Shown: positions 10,005-19,314 of the stretch, in pieces
Position numbering within the stretch: the first letter of the stretch is position 1
Layout of the letters: the number at the start of each line of letters is the position of its first letter
DNA from: Sulfitobacter sp. SK012
GTDB lineage: Bacteria; Pseudomonadota; Alphaproteobacteria; Rhodobacterales; Rhodobacteraceae
NCBI RefSeq assembly: GCF_003352085.1
Contig: NZ_CP025804.1
Span: forward strand, 930,001-994,000
Length of the DNA stretch: 64,000 nt
Reading direction: 5' to 3'
Notes under the pieces: generated by a model
Told to the model about the DNA's origin: nothing
Databases searched by the model: none
What the model saw: only the letters and a program-made list of their open reading frames with translations
Position numbers and translations under genes: made by a program

Positions 10005-11197
10005 TGGCACGTGCATTTTTGGTCGTGATGGATTCCGTAGGCATTGGCGGTGCGCCAGATGCGCATGATTTTTTTAACGGTGAGGTGCCCGATACGGGGG
10101 CAAATACGTTGGGCCACATCGCGTTGGCCTGTGCCGCAGGGCAGGCCGAAGACGGACGCTCTGGGCTGTTGCAGGTGCCTAATCTGGCAGCTCTAGGATT
10201 GGGCCCTGCGTTGAAAGCCGCGAGCGGAATGTCCGTGCCCAACCTTCATGTTGAAACCACCGGGCGTTGGGGCCACGCCACAGAGGTGTCGTTGGGCAAA
10301 GACACGCCATCTGGTCACTGGGAACTTGCCGGATTGCCTGTTCCTTGGGCTTGGCATTTCTTTACCGACAAAGACGCATCTTTTCCGCCTGCATTGATCG
10401 CAGAGGCTGCGGCCGCTGCGGGAACTGACGGCATTTTGGGCAATTGCCATGCGCCCGGCACCGCCATCATCGAAAAGCTGGGGGCCGAGCATATGCGCAG
10501 TGGCTGGCCGATCTGTTATACCTCGGCTGACAGTGTCTTCCAGATTGCCGCCCACGAAGAGAGCTTTGGGTTGGAGCGGCTTTTGGCGATGTGTGAGGCG
10601 TTGGCTCCGACGTTGCATTCAATGAAAGTGGGCCGGGTCATCGCGCGGCCTTTTGTGGGTGACGCTGAGAGCGGCTTTAAGCGAACACCGCATCGGCGTG
10701 ACTATGCGATTATGCCTCCCAAGCCGGTGCTGAGTAACTGGGCGCAAGACGCGGGCCATGCAACTTATGCTGTTGGCAAGATTGGCGATATCTTCTCGAT
10801 GCAGGGCTTTGACGACGTTCGAAAAGGAACGGATGCGCAGCTGATGGATCATTTGCGAGACCTGGTTCGCGAGGCTCCTGAGGGGGCGTTTTGCTTTGCC
10901 AATTTCGTGGAATTTGACAGCCTATATGGCCATCGTCGGGATGTATCAGGCTACGCAATCGCCCTTGAGTGGTTCGATGCGCAGATCGGTTCTGTACTTG
11001 CCGAATTGCGCCCTGATGACATGCTGGTGCTGACGGCGGATCATGGCAACGATCCCACCTGGATTGGAACCGATCATACCCGCGAACGGGCACCAGTTTT
11101 GGTTGCAGGGGCAGGAACTGAGCCTTTGGGAGCGATGATGTTTGCGGACGTAGCCGCGTTGGTGGCACAGCATCTGGGCATTTCGGTGCCGCAATGA
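10004..11197 (+). CDS. deoB: phosphopentomutase
   Basis: This 397-residue metalloenzyme of the alkaline-phosphatase superfamily converts (deoxy)ribose 1-phosphate to the 5-phosphate. Metal sites are visible in [10 protein letters not shown] at the start, [10 protein letters not shown], and near the C-terminus in [18 protein letters not shown]. It overlaps deoA by one base and takes its product. A 107-base gap with a small hairpin separates it from upp. Confidence 0.95.
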   Translation: MARAFLVVMDSVGIGGAPDAHDFFNGEVPDTGANTLGHIALACAAGQAEDGRSGLLQVPNLAALGLGPALKAASGMSVPNLHVETTGRWGHATEVSLGKDTPSGHWELAGLPVPWAWHFFTDKDASFPPALIAEAAAAAGTDGILGNCHAPGTAIIEKLGAEHMRSGWPICYTSADSVFQIAAHEESFGLERLLAMCEALAPTLHSMKVGRVIARPFVGDAESGFKRTPHRRDYAIMPPKPVLSNWAQDAGHATYAVGKIGDIFSMQGFDDVRKGTDAQLMDHLRDLVREAPEGAFCFANFVEFDSLYGHRRDVSGYAIALEWFDAQIGSVLAELRPDDMLVLTADHGNDPTWIGTDHTRERAPVLVAGAGTEPLGAMMFADVAALVAQHLGISVPQ

Positions 11198-11223
11198 TAG
11201 CGGGTAGTTAAGCGGAATTCTGG

Positions 11224-11246
11224 TTCCAAGGAAGTGATCCTTGGGA
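11224..11246 (+). other. small hairpin between deoB and upp
   Basis: TTCCAAGGA (11224-11232) and TCCTTGGGA (11238-11246) form a 9-bp stem (one G-T pair) with a 5-base loop. No T-run follows, so it is more likely an RNA-stability or partial-termination element than a full terminator. Confidence 0.4.
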
Positions 11247-11304
11247 TGGTTCCAACACAGGCTGCCCTGTAGCTCTTGAGCAAGATTGATTGAGGAGATG
11301 AGCA

Positions 11305-11940
11305 ATGTCGGATAATCATTTGACGGTAGTGGATCACCCTTTGGTGCAGCACAAGCTGACCATTATGCGCGACCGCAATACCCCCACGGCTGTGTTTCGG
11401 CAGCTTTTGCGCGAGATCAGCCAGCTCTTGGCCTATGAGGTCACGCGCGGCTTGCCAATGACGACAAAGCAGATTGAGACGCCAATGGAGATGATGGATG
11501 CACCCACGCTGGATGGTAAAAAGCTGGCGTTGATCTCGATTTTGCGGGCCGGAAACGGGTTGCTGGATGGCGTGCTGGAATTGATCCCCTCTGCCCGCGT
11601 TGGTTTTGTTGGGCTTTACCGGGATGAAGCGACGCTCAAACCTGTGCAATATTATTTTAAGGTTCCCGAAGCGCTTGAAGACCGGTTGGTCATTGCGGTC
11701 GATCCAATGCTGGCAACGGGCAATTCGTCGGTCGCGGCGATCGATTTGCTCAAAGGGGCAGGGGCCACGAACATTCGGTTTCTTTGCCTGCTGGCTGCCC
11801 CCGAAGGAATCGCGCGTATGAAAGAGGCGCATCCTGATGTGCCGATTGTCACGGCGGCTGTGGATAAGCAGCTCAATGAGCTGGGCTACATCGTCCCAGG
11901 CCTTGGGGATGCGGGTGATCGGATGTTTGGAACGAAATAA
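11305..11940 (+). CDS. upp: uracil phosphoribosyltransferase
   Basis: This 211-residue enzyme makes UMP from uracil and PRPP. The PRPP loop [18 protein letters not shown] and the C-terminal uracil-binding [17 protein letters not shown] are complete, and the length is the family's. A GAGGAG site lies seven bases before the start. It is the last gene of the pyrimidine salvage operon, which turns cytidine into uridine (Cdd), handles deoxynucleosides (DeoA, DeoB) and recovers the free base here. Confidence 0.95.
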   Translation: MSDNHLTVVDHPLVQHKLTIMRDRNTPTAVFRQLLREISQLLAYEVTRGLPMTTKQIETPMEMMDAPTLDGKKLALISILRAGNGLLDGVLELIPSARVGFVGLYRDEATLKPVQYYFKVPEALEDRLVIAVDPMLATGNSSVAAIDLLKGAGATNIRFLCLLAAPEGIARMKEAHPDVPIVTAAVDKQLNELGYIVPGLGDAGDRMFGTK

Positions 11941-12029
11941 CGGTCCCAAATTAACCCAATTGTCGCGCGGATCGCTTTACAAGGAGCGTGAGCTTGGGGC
12001 ATCGTACCCCATATTCTGCGGGGAATGTT

Positions 12030-13316
12030 ATGAAACTTACTAGACTTATCGCAATTGGCATTATTTGGGGGTCCGTTGGCGCGCTGGCGCTAAACGCTCA
12101 AGATGTGCGGCCTGGCGATCAGCCTGCGGAGTTCCCGCCCGCGTCCTTCAAAGGCAATCAGTATGTTGACAGCAGGGGCTGTGTTTTCATCCGTGCAGGC
12201 ATTGATGGCACCGTCAGCTGGATCCCACGGGTAACGCGGAACCGCACAGGCGTTTGTGGCTTCAAGCCGACATATGCAGGCACGGTGGAAACTGTGCCCC
12301 GGCCGGTCCCGGCCGATGCTCAGCAGATTACAAACACGCCTGCTGTCGCGACAGCCACCGTTAGACCTCAGCCCAAGCCGGCCCCGCAAGTTGTACGCCA
12401 AACCCCCAAAACCGTCGCAAAAGCTCCAGTTGCCGTTTCGCAAGCGCCCGTTACAACCAATGCTACCGTTGACACCGGATCCGTGGTTTGTCCGGGCGGG
12501 TCTGCGATAAGCCAGCGCTATACTGTTAGTACCGAGAGAAACCCGGTGCGTTGCGGCCCACAATCAGCTTCGATCATAGGTGCGCGGATTGGAACAGTGC
12601 CGCCGCCACCACAGGTGAAGAGCGCCAAGGTCGTGACAGAAAACACACCTATTACCGTCAATTCAAACACGCGGATTGTGCCGCGTCACGTTGCAGTTTC
12701 GCGGGTGAATACGACCAACGTGACCGTGCCAAAGGGATACCGCAGCGTTTGGGATGATGGCCGTCTGAACCCTCGCCGGGCTGAGCAAACATTGGCCGGG
12801 CATCGTGCGATGCAGCTGATTTGGACATCAACCGTACCGCGCCGCTTGATCAATCAAACCGGTGGCCAGGACGTGACCGCCAAAGAACCCCTTGTCTATC
12901 CCTACACCAACTACCAAACACAGCAGCAAGAGCTTGGTGAAGTAACAATAGTGCAGCGCAACGGCACGACCGCCAAACGGTTGGTGCGCAAGCCAAGTAC
13001 TGTGCAGCCGGTTTATTCCAGTCGATCTGCGCCGAAGCAAACCACATCAACAACGCAACGCCGTGCTACGCCAAAGGCTGAAGCGGCCGGTAAGGGTTTT
13101 GTTCAGGTGGGCAGTTTCGATGATGCCGCATCGGCACAGGCGCAGGCTAAGAAGGTGCAGCGTCTAGGCCTTCCGGTTCGGATCGGGCGCTATACTCGCG
13201 ATGGTAAGACGACGCGCTTGGTGATTGCCGGTCCATTTGGTGGGCAAGGGGCGGTCGATCATGCGGTATCGCAGCTTAAGGGCGCAGGATTTTCTGGAGT
13301 TTTTGCACGCCGCTGA
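12030..13316 (+). CDS. SPOR-domain protein, exported
   Basis: The 428-residue protein starts MKLTRLIAIGIIWGSVGALALNAQ, a signal peptide, followed by a low-complexity Pro/Val/Thr-rich middle region (about residues 100-220) and a C-terminal SPOR domain from about residue 350 (GFVQVGSFDDAASAQAQAK to the end). SPOR domains bind denuded glycan strands of septal peptidoglycan, so a role in cell division or envelope maintenance is likely. Four cysteines lie in the N-terminal half. The ATG at 12030 with a GGGGAA site is preferred to a GTG at 11988 that lies one base after an AAGGAG. Confidence 0.82.
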   Translation: MKLTRLIAIGIIWGSVGALALNAQDVRPGDQPAEFPPASFKGNQYVDSRGCVFIRAGIDGTVSWIPRVTRNRTGVCGFKPTYAGTVETVPRPVPADAQQITNTPAVATATVRPQPKPAPQVVRQTPKTVAKAPVAVSQAPVTTNATVDTGSVVCPGGSAISQRYTVSTERNPVRCGPQSASIIGARIGTVPPPPQVKSAKVVTENTPITVNSNTRIVPRHVAVSRVNTTNVTVPKGYRSVWDDGRLNPRRAEQTLAGHRAMQLIWTSTVPRRLINQTGGQDVTAKEPLVYPYTNYQTQQQELGEVTIVQRNGTTAKRLVRKPSTVQPVYSSRSAPKQTTSTTQRRATPKAEAAGKGFVQVGSFDDAASAQAQAKKVQRLGLPVRIGRYTRDGKTTRLVIAGPFGGQGAVDHAVSQLKGAGFSGVFARR

Positions 13317-13339
13317 TGACAGCTAAAATCGTGAAAACG

Positions 13340-13373
13340 AGGCCTGTTGGAGAACATCCAGCAGGCCTTTTTT
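13340..13373. terminator. terminator after the SPOR gene
   Basis: AGGCCTGTTGG (13340-13350) pairs with CCAGCAGGCCT (13358-13368), one G-T pair, followed by six T. It lies between convergent genes and ends just before the stop of the minus-strand gene. Confidence 0.85.
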
Positions 13374-13374
13374 G

Positions 13375-14388
13375 TTACCCACCGCAGATGCTTTGCAGGC
13401 GAAGCCAATCCCCGTCCGTCAAAAGAGGCTCCGTGTTTTTGCCTTGCATCGGATCACCTTCAACCAGCTCAAGAACGGTTTCTCCGGTAATGTCGCGCGC
13501 CATAGCATAAGGTGTGCTGCGCAGCTGAGCAGTGCCGAACAATTCTAACAATGGCTGATCTTTGGGCGGCGCGGCGGGATGGCTTAACAAATGCTCTGCA
13601 TAGGCATCCAGTGTTTCAGGGGCCAGATCGCCGGTGGTTAACAGGCGAAAGTTTTCCCATGGGCCGGCCACCGACAAAAGTGGGCGCAGGGGATCAAGGG
13701 TGGCTCGGCGGCTGACCTCGGCCAGAATATAACCCGCAGCAACATCGGGTTCTTCATAATCCTCTATAACACTCCGGTTAATCACAATCAGCCCACCCGG
13801 CAAATGTAGCGCAGGTTGCGTAAGGTTGGGCAGAACTGCCAAGCGGGAAACCCCTAGCCGCAGGCCCAACCGGGTCAGCGCCGCACTTCCAACGGCGTCA
13901 GAGCATCTTGGGCCGGATACGCGCTGCAACCGGTCTAAAAGCGCTGTGCCCAAACTCTTGCGTTTAACCTGTGGAACAACGCGCAGGGTGTTGTCCTGCA
14001 TCGCACCGGGCAGCCAAAACACACCCAACGCCAGTACCGCTGCAATGGACAAGCCTACACCCAGAAACCGCAAGCGACCGGGGCGGGGCCGCGTACGATT
14101 AACCGCCCGGCGCAGCTTTTCGATGGCCGCGATCATAACGGTCTCGTTCTCTGGCAGCTCTAGCGTTTCCGAGGTGTCGCCGTCGGGGTGAAAAATCGCT
14201 GGGTATTCGTCCGGATTAACCCGGGCAACGGCCGCCAGCGACCAATGGGTGATCGCCTGATCTTTGCTGTCTGAAATCATCAGTGTCGCGTCCCCGATGG
14301 AGACTATCACCTCACGGCGCTGGGCTTGGGCGTCGGGGCGCCACAGCCCGGTCGCTTCGATCCGGTCGTATTTTGTGAGGGCGGTCAT
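13375..14388 (-). CDS. membrane-anchored protein resembling a peptidase M48 without the zinc motif
   Basis: The 337-residue protein has a cytoplasmic N-terminal part of about 100 residues, one membrane segment (LRFLGVGLSIAAVLALGVFWL, roughly residues 104-124) and a C-terminal domain. Residues 190-240 read LPGGLIVINRSVIEDYEEPD then AAGYILAEVSRRA, which follows the pattern of M48 metallopeptidases (LPGG, N-R, then the helix carrying HExxH). Here the HExxH positions read LAEVS, so the zinc site is lost. I infer a pseudo-protease with a binding or scaffold role. It is convergent with the SPOR gene. Confidence 0.6.
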   Translation of the reverse strand: MTALTKYDRIEATGLWRPDAQAQRREVIVSIGDATLMISDSKDQAITHWSLAAVARVNPDEYPAIFHPDGDTSETLELPENETVMIAAIEKLRRAVNRTRPRPGRLRFLGVGLSIAAVLALGVFWLPGAMQDNTLRVVPQVKRKSLGTALLDRLQRVSGPRCSDAVGSAALTRLGLRLGVSRLAVLPNLTQPALHLPGGLIVINRSVIEDYEEPDVAAGYILAEVSRRATLDPLRPLLSVAGPWENFRLLTTGDLAPETLDAYAEHLLSHPAAPPKDQPLLELFGTAQLRSTPYAMARDITGETVLELVEGDPMQGKNTEPLLTDGDWLRLQSICGG

Positions 14389-14501
14389 GAGGTCGGTTGC
14401 ACTGCCGTATTGTTTGCGTTCTTGTTTTGCCCAGACTGTAGCACTTGATTGTCATGGAGCAATGGGAGCTGAGCGGAACAGATGATAAAGAAAGCGATGA
14501 A

Positions 14502-14972
14502 ATGAAATTTGAGCTGGCAACAGAGGCTGACATTCCCGCCTTGGTGGAAATTTGGCATGACGGTTGGCATCAGGCCCATGCGGAAGTTGTGCCGCAAGCG
14601 TTGGTTACCCGCCGCGTTCGGGCGGAATTTGACCCCCGAGTGCGCGCGCATTTGGGGCAAACCCGCGTTGCGCATGAGGATGGTCAGGTGGCGGGGTTTT
14701 TCATGTTGGACGGCGATGAGATTTATCAGTTCTATCTCGCAAGAGCGTTTCAGGGCCGCGGGAAGGCCCGCCCGCTGTTGATGGCTGCCGAAAGCGCGCT
14801 GGGGGCAGGGCACAAGTGGCTGGCCTGCAGCGTTGGCAATACTCAAGCGGCGGGGTTTTATGAAGCGTGCGGGTGGCACCGGGCCGCGACGCTGCCGTAT
14901 GAAGTCGAAACATCTGATGGCCCTTTGGTGATCAATGTCTGGCGCTACGAAAAACTGCTGCGCGCAGATTGA
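14502..14972 (+). CDS. GNAT-family N-acetyltransferase
   Basis: This 156-residue protein has the GNAT layout: MKFELATEADIPALVEIWHDGW at the start, the acetyl-CoA-binding turn YLARAFQGRGKARPLLMAAE in the middle and the ACSVGNTQAAGFYEACGW strand-helix near the end. Acceptor substrate unknown. The frame stays open upstream to a TTG at 14445, but MKFELATEADI is the typical N-terminus. It is divergent from the M48-like gene and convergent, seven bases apart, with the acyl-CoA synthetase. Confidence 0.85.
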   Translation: MKFELATEADIPALVEIWHDGWHQAHAEVVPQALVTRRVRAEFDPRVRAHLGQTRVAHEDGQVAGFFMLDGDEIYQFYLARAFQGRGKARPLLMAAESALGAGHKWLACSVGNTQAAGFYEACGWHRAATLPYEVETSDGPLVINVWRYEKLLRAD

Positions 14973-14979
14973 GCCACCT

Positions 14980-16608
14980 TCAGAGGGTTGCCGCCAGTTT
15001 GCGCAATTCGAATTTTTGGATCTTGCCGGTCGACGTTTTTGGCAATTCTTGAAATACGACTGTTTTTGGGGCTTTGAAGCCGGCCAGCGTTTCGCGGGCA
15101 AAAGCGATCAGGGTTGCCTCATCTACATCCGTACCGGGTTTTAGCTCGACAAAGGCGCAAGGCACTTCTCCCCATTTGTCATCTGGTTTGGCGACCACAG
15201 CGGCAAGGTTCACGTCCGGATGACCCATCAACACCCCTTCGACTTCCACGGAAGAGATGTTTTCGCCGCCAGAAATGATGATGTCTTTGGCGCGATCCGC
15301 GATTTGGATATAGCCGTCTGGATGCTGCACCGCGAGGTCCCCTGAGTGGAAATAGCCACCCGCGAACGCTTCTTGGGTGGCGGTAGGGTTCTTGTAATAT
15401 CCCTTCATCACCGAGTTACCGCGCATCATGATTTCGCCCTGTTTGGTTGCGTTGCGCGGTACTTGGGTCATCTCTTCGTCCATGACGGTGATGTGTTCCA
15501 TCATCGGAAAAGCCACCCCTTGGCGTGCCTTGATCGCGGCCTTTGCGGCGGTGTCGAGCCCGTCCCAGTCCTCAGCGCGCCAAATGCATTCGGTCACGTG
15601 GCCGTAGGTTTCAGTCAGACCGTAAACTTGGGTCACATTAAACCCAAGCGCCTCGATCTTGGTGAGGGTGGCGGGGGCAGGTGGCGCGCCCGCGGTGAAA
15701 ACTTCGACAGTATGATCAAAAGCGCGCCGCTCTGTTTCGGGCGCGTTAACCAACATGTTCAAGACAATGGGCGCGCCGCCAAAATGCGTCACACCTTCGT
15801 CTGCGATGGCGTTGTAAATTGCAGGCGCTGTGATGTCGCGACAGCAAACCAACGTGCCGCCGATCATTGGCATCATCCATGTGTGGTTCCAGCCGTTACA
15901 GTGAAACAGTGGCACAATCGCCATAAACACTGGGTGCAGGACCATCCGCCAAGAGACAACCGTTCCCATCGTCATCAGATACGCACCGCGGTGATGATAA
16001 ACCACGCCCTTGGGCCGCCCAGTGGTGCCCGAAGTATAGTTTAGCGCGAGGCTTTCCCATTCGTCCTTTGGCATATGCCACGTGTGAGCGGGATCGCCGC
16101 TGGCGAGTGTGTCCTCATAGGTGGGGTGACGGCCTGTGGCGGGATAACCGGCGCTTGCATCGGGGACTTCGACGATCTGCGGCGGAACGCCTTGCATCCG
16201 GGCACTTGCGGCTTCGGCTAGTTCAACGAATTGAGTATCTGCCAATACGACCTTTGCTGCGCCGTGCTCAAAGATATACGCGACCGTATCGATATCGAGC
16301 CTGGTGTTGATTGTATTGAGCACCCCACCGCAAGCGGGCACGCCAAAATGCGCTTCGGCCTGCGCAGGCAAATTTGGGATCAGCGTGGCGACAACATCAC
16401 CGGGGGCCACACCCATCGCTGCCATCGCAGAGGCCAGTTGGCTACAACGCGCGTGATATTGCGCATAGGTAATCCGGTGTTCACCATAAATAACGGCCAC
16501 CCGATCAGCGAACACATCCGCCGCACGCGTCAGATGCGACAGCGGCGTTAAGGCCACAAAGTTAGCGTCGCATTTATCCAGCCCCGTTTCGTCCTGCATC
16601 CAGCCCAT
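14980..16608 (-). CDS. acyl-CoA synthetase (AMP-forming, medium/long-chain type)
   Basis: This 542-residue ANL enzyme activates a carboxylic acid to its CoA thioester. The P-loop LNYTSGTTGRPKGV, the VYGLTETYG motif, YFHSGDLAV and the C-terminal LPKTSTGKIQKFELR with the adenylation lysine are present. Fatty acids are the likely substrate. Roseobacters also have related enzymes (DmdB) acting on methylmercaptopropionate, and the sequence alone does not exclude that. A GGGGAGG site lies seven bases before the ATG. It is divergent from the DMT exporter. Confidence 0.85.
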   Translation of the reverse strand: MGWMQDETGLDKCDANFVALTPLSHLTRAADVFADRVAVIYGEHRITYAQYHARCSQLASAMAAMGVAPGDVVATLIPNLPAQAEAHFGVPACGGVLNTINTRLDIDTVAYIFEHGAAKVVLADTQFVELAEAASARMQGVPPQIVEVPDASAGYPATGRHPTYEDTLASGDPAHTWHMPKDEWESLALNYTSGTTGRPKGVVYHHRGAYLMTMGTVVSWRMVLHPVFMAIVPLFHCNGWNHTWMMPMIGGTLVCCRDITAPAIYNAIADEGVTHFGGAPIVLNMLVNAPETERRAFDHTVEVFTAGAPPAPATLTKIEALGFNVTQVYGLTETYGHVTECIWRAEDWDGLDTAAKAAIKARQGVAFPMMEHITVMDEEMTQVPRNATKQGEIMMRGNSVMKGYYKNPTATQEAFAGGYFHSGDLAVQHPDGYIQIADRAKDIIISGGENISSVEVEGVLMGHPDVNLAAVVAKPDDKWGEVPCAFVELKPGTDVDEATLIAFARETLAGFKAPKTVVFQELPKTSTGKIQKFELRKLAATL

Positions 16609-16683
16609 GTGTCGCCTCCCCTTGTGTCCAAACAGTTTAGGGGTTGAGTATTATGCTGCAAGCGGTTCTCTGAAAGAGGAGAA

Positions 16684-16707
16684 ATGACGAAAGTGAGCAA
16701 TAAGTGA
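16684..16707 (+). CDS. possible 7-codon leader overlapping the DMT exporter start
   Basis: A mini-frame MTKVSNK follows a GAGGAG sequence and ends in a TGA that overlaps the GTG start of the exporter gene. The exporter GTG has no ribosome-binding site of its own (the GAGGAG lies 22 bases away), so re-initiation after this mini-frame is a possible way to start it. The spacing from GAGGAG to the mini-frame ATG is short, and chance cannot be excluded. Confidence 0.25.
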   Translation: MTKVSNK

Positions 16708-17651
16708 CATCAAGCGCGGTGAAGCCAGGGCTGGCAGCCCTAAGCGTGGTTGGAGGTATGGCAACGCTTGGGCTGACGGACAACTTCGTGCCCTATATCT
16801 CGGCGCGCGGATCGCTGTGGCAGTTCCATATGCTGCGCGGGGTGCTGGCTGTTGCGCTGTTGTGCCTGATTGCGGCTATGGGCTTTGGCGTTCTGCGGCC
16901 GTTGCGGGTTTGGGCCGTGTTGGGACGAAGCTTTTTTCCGGCCACTGCGATGCTAATTTACTTTGGGTGTTTGTCTGTGCTGCCGATCGGCGTGGTGGTC
17001 GCGGGGCTTTTTACGGCACCTTTGTTTGTGTTGATCATCTCAGTGGTGTTTCAGGGGCGCCGAGTCGGGCCCGTCAGGTGGGGTGCTGTGATCATTGGCT
17101 TTGTAGGTGCACTTTTGGTGATCCGCCCTGATCCATCGGCGCTTGATCCGGTGGCGTTCTTGCCGATAGTCGCGGCTGTGTTTTACGCCATTGGTGCAGT
17201 GGCCACGCGTGCGTGGTGCGAGGGCGAAAGCACATTGAGCTTATCCGCAGGTTTTTTTGGAATGCTGGCGGTATTTGGTGCAATCGGCACGCTGCTGTTG
17301 CCGGTGGGCGGGCCTGAGGGCTTTGACGGCTTTGTACTACGCGGCTGGGTGCCACTGGACGGTGCGATGCTGTTTTGGATCGCGGTGCAAGCGGTGGGCT
17401 CGCTTTTGGGCATTGGCCTTATATTTCGCGGTTACTTGGTCGGCGATGCAAGCCACGTCGCGGTGTTTGAGTATTCCTTGCTGATCTTCGCTAGTTTCTG
17501 GGCATGGGTGTTGTGGGGCGAGGTTGTTGAACCGTTGGCATATCTCGGGATGGGGCTGATTGCTTTGGCGGGAACGGTGATTGCCTTGCGATCCAAGGGG
17601 CCAGAGCCCTTAGGGGCCACAACTACAGCTGATGTGGGGGCGGGCCTATGA
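16704..17651 (+). CDS. DMT-superfamily transporter (EamA type)
   Basis: The 315-residue protein has about ten hydrophobic segments in two EamA-like halves, for example AVALLCLIAAMGFGVL, MLIYFGCLSVLPIGVVVAGLF and LAYLGMGLIALAGTVIAL, and belongs to the drug/metabolite transporter superfamily of the inner membrane. Substrate unknown; exporters of amino acids or metabolites are typical. The start is a GTG because an in-frame stop lies directly in front. Its stop overlaps the start of the sulfotransferase gene (ATGA), so both are co-translated. Confidence 0.88.
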   Translation: MTSSAVKPGLAALSVVGGMATLGLTDNFVPYISARGSLWQFHMLRGVLAVALLCLIAAMGFGVLRPLRVWAVLGRSFFPATAMLIYFGCLSVLPIGVVVAGLFTAPLFVLIISVVFQGRRVGPVRWGAVIIGFVGALLVIRPDPSALDPVAFLPIVAAVFYAIGAVATRAWCEGESTLSLSAGFFGMLAVFGAIGTLLLPVGGPEGFDGFVLRGWVPLDGAMLFWIAVQAVGSLLGIGLIFRGYLVGDASHVAVFEYSLLIFASFWAWVLWGEVVEPLAYLGMGLIALAGTVIALRSKGPEPLGATTTADVGAGL

Positions 17652-18295
17652 TCTTGTCTGTTGGGCGGCGTTACGTCTTTATCCACATTCCCAAAACTGG
17701 TGGCACCTCCATGGCACTGGCGCTTGAAGCGCGGGCGATGAAGGATGACATCATGCTGGGCGACACGCCCAAGGCGCTCAAAAGACGCGGGCGCGTAAAA
17801 GGGGCTGCGACGGCGGGGCGTCTTTGGAAGCATTCTACGCTTGCCGATATCGACGGGTTGGTTCCCGAGGATACACTGTCAGGCCTTTTTACTTTTACGC
17901 TCGTGCGCAATCCTTGGGACCGGGTGGTCAGCTATTATCATTGGCTGCAAGTGCAGGGGTTTGATCATCCCGCCATCGCCCTTGCCAAAACGCTCGATTT
18001 CGAAGGGTTCTTATTGCACCCGACAACGCAAACCGCGCTGCGCAACAGCCCGGCGTCCAGCTATATGACGGATGCGCAAGGGAAAGAGCGTTGCGATGCT
18101 TATATCCGCTTGGAACATTTTGCGGAGGATGTGGCCCCATTGGAGGCCCATCTGGGATTTGGCCTAAACTTGCCCCGTGAGAACCGATCTGAGCGAGTAC
18201 CGTACCAAGATGTATACACGCCCAAGTTGAGGGATTTGGTTGGAGCGCTTTGCGCGTCCGATATTGCGCGGTTTGGGTACCGATTCGAAGTTTGA
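17648..18295 (+). CDS. sulfotransferase-family protein
   Basis: The 215-residue protein contains the PAPS 5'-phosphosulfate loop in FIHIPKTGGTSMALALE near the N-terminus and the 3'-phosphate-binding FTLVRNPWDRVVSYYHW around residue 90. This places it with the sulfotransferase family that includes carbohydrate and lipid sulfotransferases. The acceptor is unknown. It overlaps the DMT exporter by four bases, which hints that the exporter might move the sulfated product or a precursor; this is inference only. Confidence 0.85.
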   Translation: MILSVGRRYVFIHIPKTGGTSMALALEARAMKDDIMLGDTPKALKRRGRVKGAATAGRLWKHSTLADIDGLVPEDTLSGLFTFTLVRNPWDRVVSYYHWLQVQGFDHPAIALAKTLDFEGFLLHPTTQTALRNSPASSYMTDAQGKERCDAYIRLEHFAEDVAPLEAHLGFGLNLPRENRSERVPYQDVYTPKLRDLVGALCASDIARFGYRFEV

Positions 18296-18546
18296 ATTGC
18301 GCCATTTTGCACAAGGTCGGACAGGCGAATTGGTTAATGATTCCTTCTCACCGCCACATTTGATTTCGAGAATTCCGCCTAAGCTGGCCCGTAATCAGTA
18401 GTTAATTCATAGGATTGCTATCGATCGTGGAAACAATGCCCTAATTTTGCCCCGTTCTTGACCAGCCAGTGCCCAGAGAATCACAACATATGGTTTCATA
18501 CGACAATGCACTGCTGCCAATGGTGCCTCATCATGGGGATGAAAAA

Positions 18547-19224
18547 ATGTTTGGATGGAAAATGACGATACAACACCACCACCGTTCCACTGAAACAACG
18601 GGTGCCTTCGATGGCGGCCGGAGCCAATTGACCCATGGTTTGATGGCCGGCACAAACGTGGCTTCAAACCTTGGATGGCGTGCGATCGACGCGTTGGCCG
18701 TGGGTGACAAAGTGTTGACGTTTGACAACGGCATGAAGGAAATCACGGAAATTCGCCGCGTTTCTATGTGGATTGATGCTGCGGACACAGAAGAAGCTTT
18801 ATGGCCTGTGATTGTTCCAGCCGAGGTTCTTGGCAACCGCGATGAGCTGGTGTTGCTTGGCGATCAAGGTGTGCTGGTCGAAAGCGATGCTGTGTCTGAT
18901 GCGCATGGCGATCCGTTTGCTGTGATCCCCGCCTGCGCCTTGGTTGGCGTGCGTGGTATCCACCGTCGCCAGCCACAGCAACACGTAGAGCTGATCGCAG
19001 TTCATTTTGAAAAAGAGCAGATCATCTACGCAGAAGGCGGCGCTTTGCTGCACTGCCCCCGTGATATGTCGACTTTGGACAAGTTCCTTGACCAACCAGA
19101 CTCTGCTTATGATGTGCTCAGCATCAAGGACGCCGCGTTCCTTGCGGAATGCCTCGTGGTCGAAGATCAGATCACAACGACGGGTGGGTGGACAGACGCA
19201 CGCAGTGCGGTGATGGCCTGCTGA
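18547..19224 (+). CDS. Hint (hedgehog/intein)-domain protein, degenerate
   Basis: A Hint-type block starts at about residue 38 (AGTNVASNLGWRAIDALAVGDKVLTFDNGM), and the later VHFEKEQIIYAEG strand also fits the fold. In self-splicing or self-cleaving members the first position is Cys or Ser and a conserved His sits in the second block; here these positions read Gly/Thr and LLGDQGVLVES, so autoprocessing is unlikely. Proteins of this type are frequent in Rhodobacterales and uncharacterised. The ATG at 18547 has a GGGGA site; the frame extends to an ATG at 18490 and a GTG at 18469 with poor sites and atypical codons. A terminator follows. Confidence 0.75.
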   Translation: MFGWKMTIQHHHRSTETTGAFDGGRSQLTHGLMAGTNVASNLGWRAIDALAVGDKVLTFDNGMKEITEIRRVSMWIDAADTEEALWPVIVPAEVLGNRDELVLLGDQGVLVESDAVSDAHGDPFAVIPACALVGVRGIHRRQPQQHVELIAVHFEKEQIIYAEGGALLHCPRDMSTLDKFLDQPDSAYDVLSIKDAAFLAECLVVEDQITTTGGWTDARSAVMAC

Positions 19225-19284
19225 GTCCAAAACACTGTTTCTGGCCTTTTGGAGGAGGCTGGATACTTTTATACTGCCAAGTCG

Positions 19285-19314
19285 AAAAGGGTCGCACCGG
19301 GCGGCCCTTTTTTT
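19285..19314 (+). terminator. terminator of the Hint gene
   Basis: AAAAGGGTCGC (19285-19295) pairs with GCGGCCCTTTT (19301-19311), one G-T pair, 5-base loop, and seven T follow the GC part. A classical intrinsic terminator 60 bases after the stop. Confidence 0.88.

Noticed and set aside
11988..13316. Longer SPOR-protein start at GTG 11988
   Set aside because: AAGGAG lies only one base before the GTG, and the extension would push the signal peptide 14 residues into the chain.
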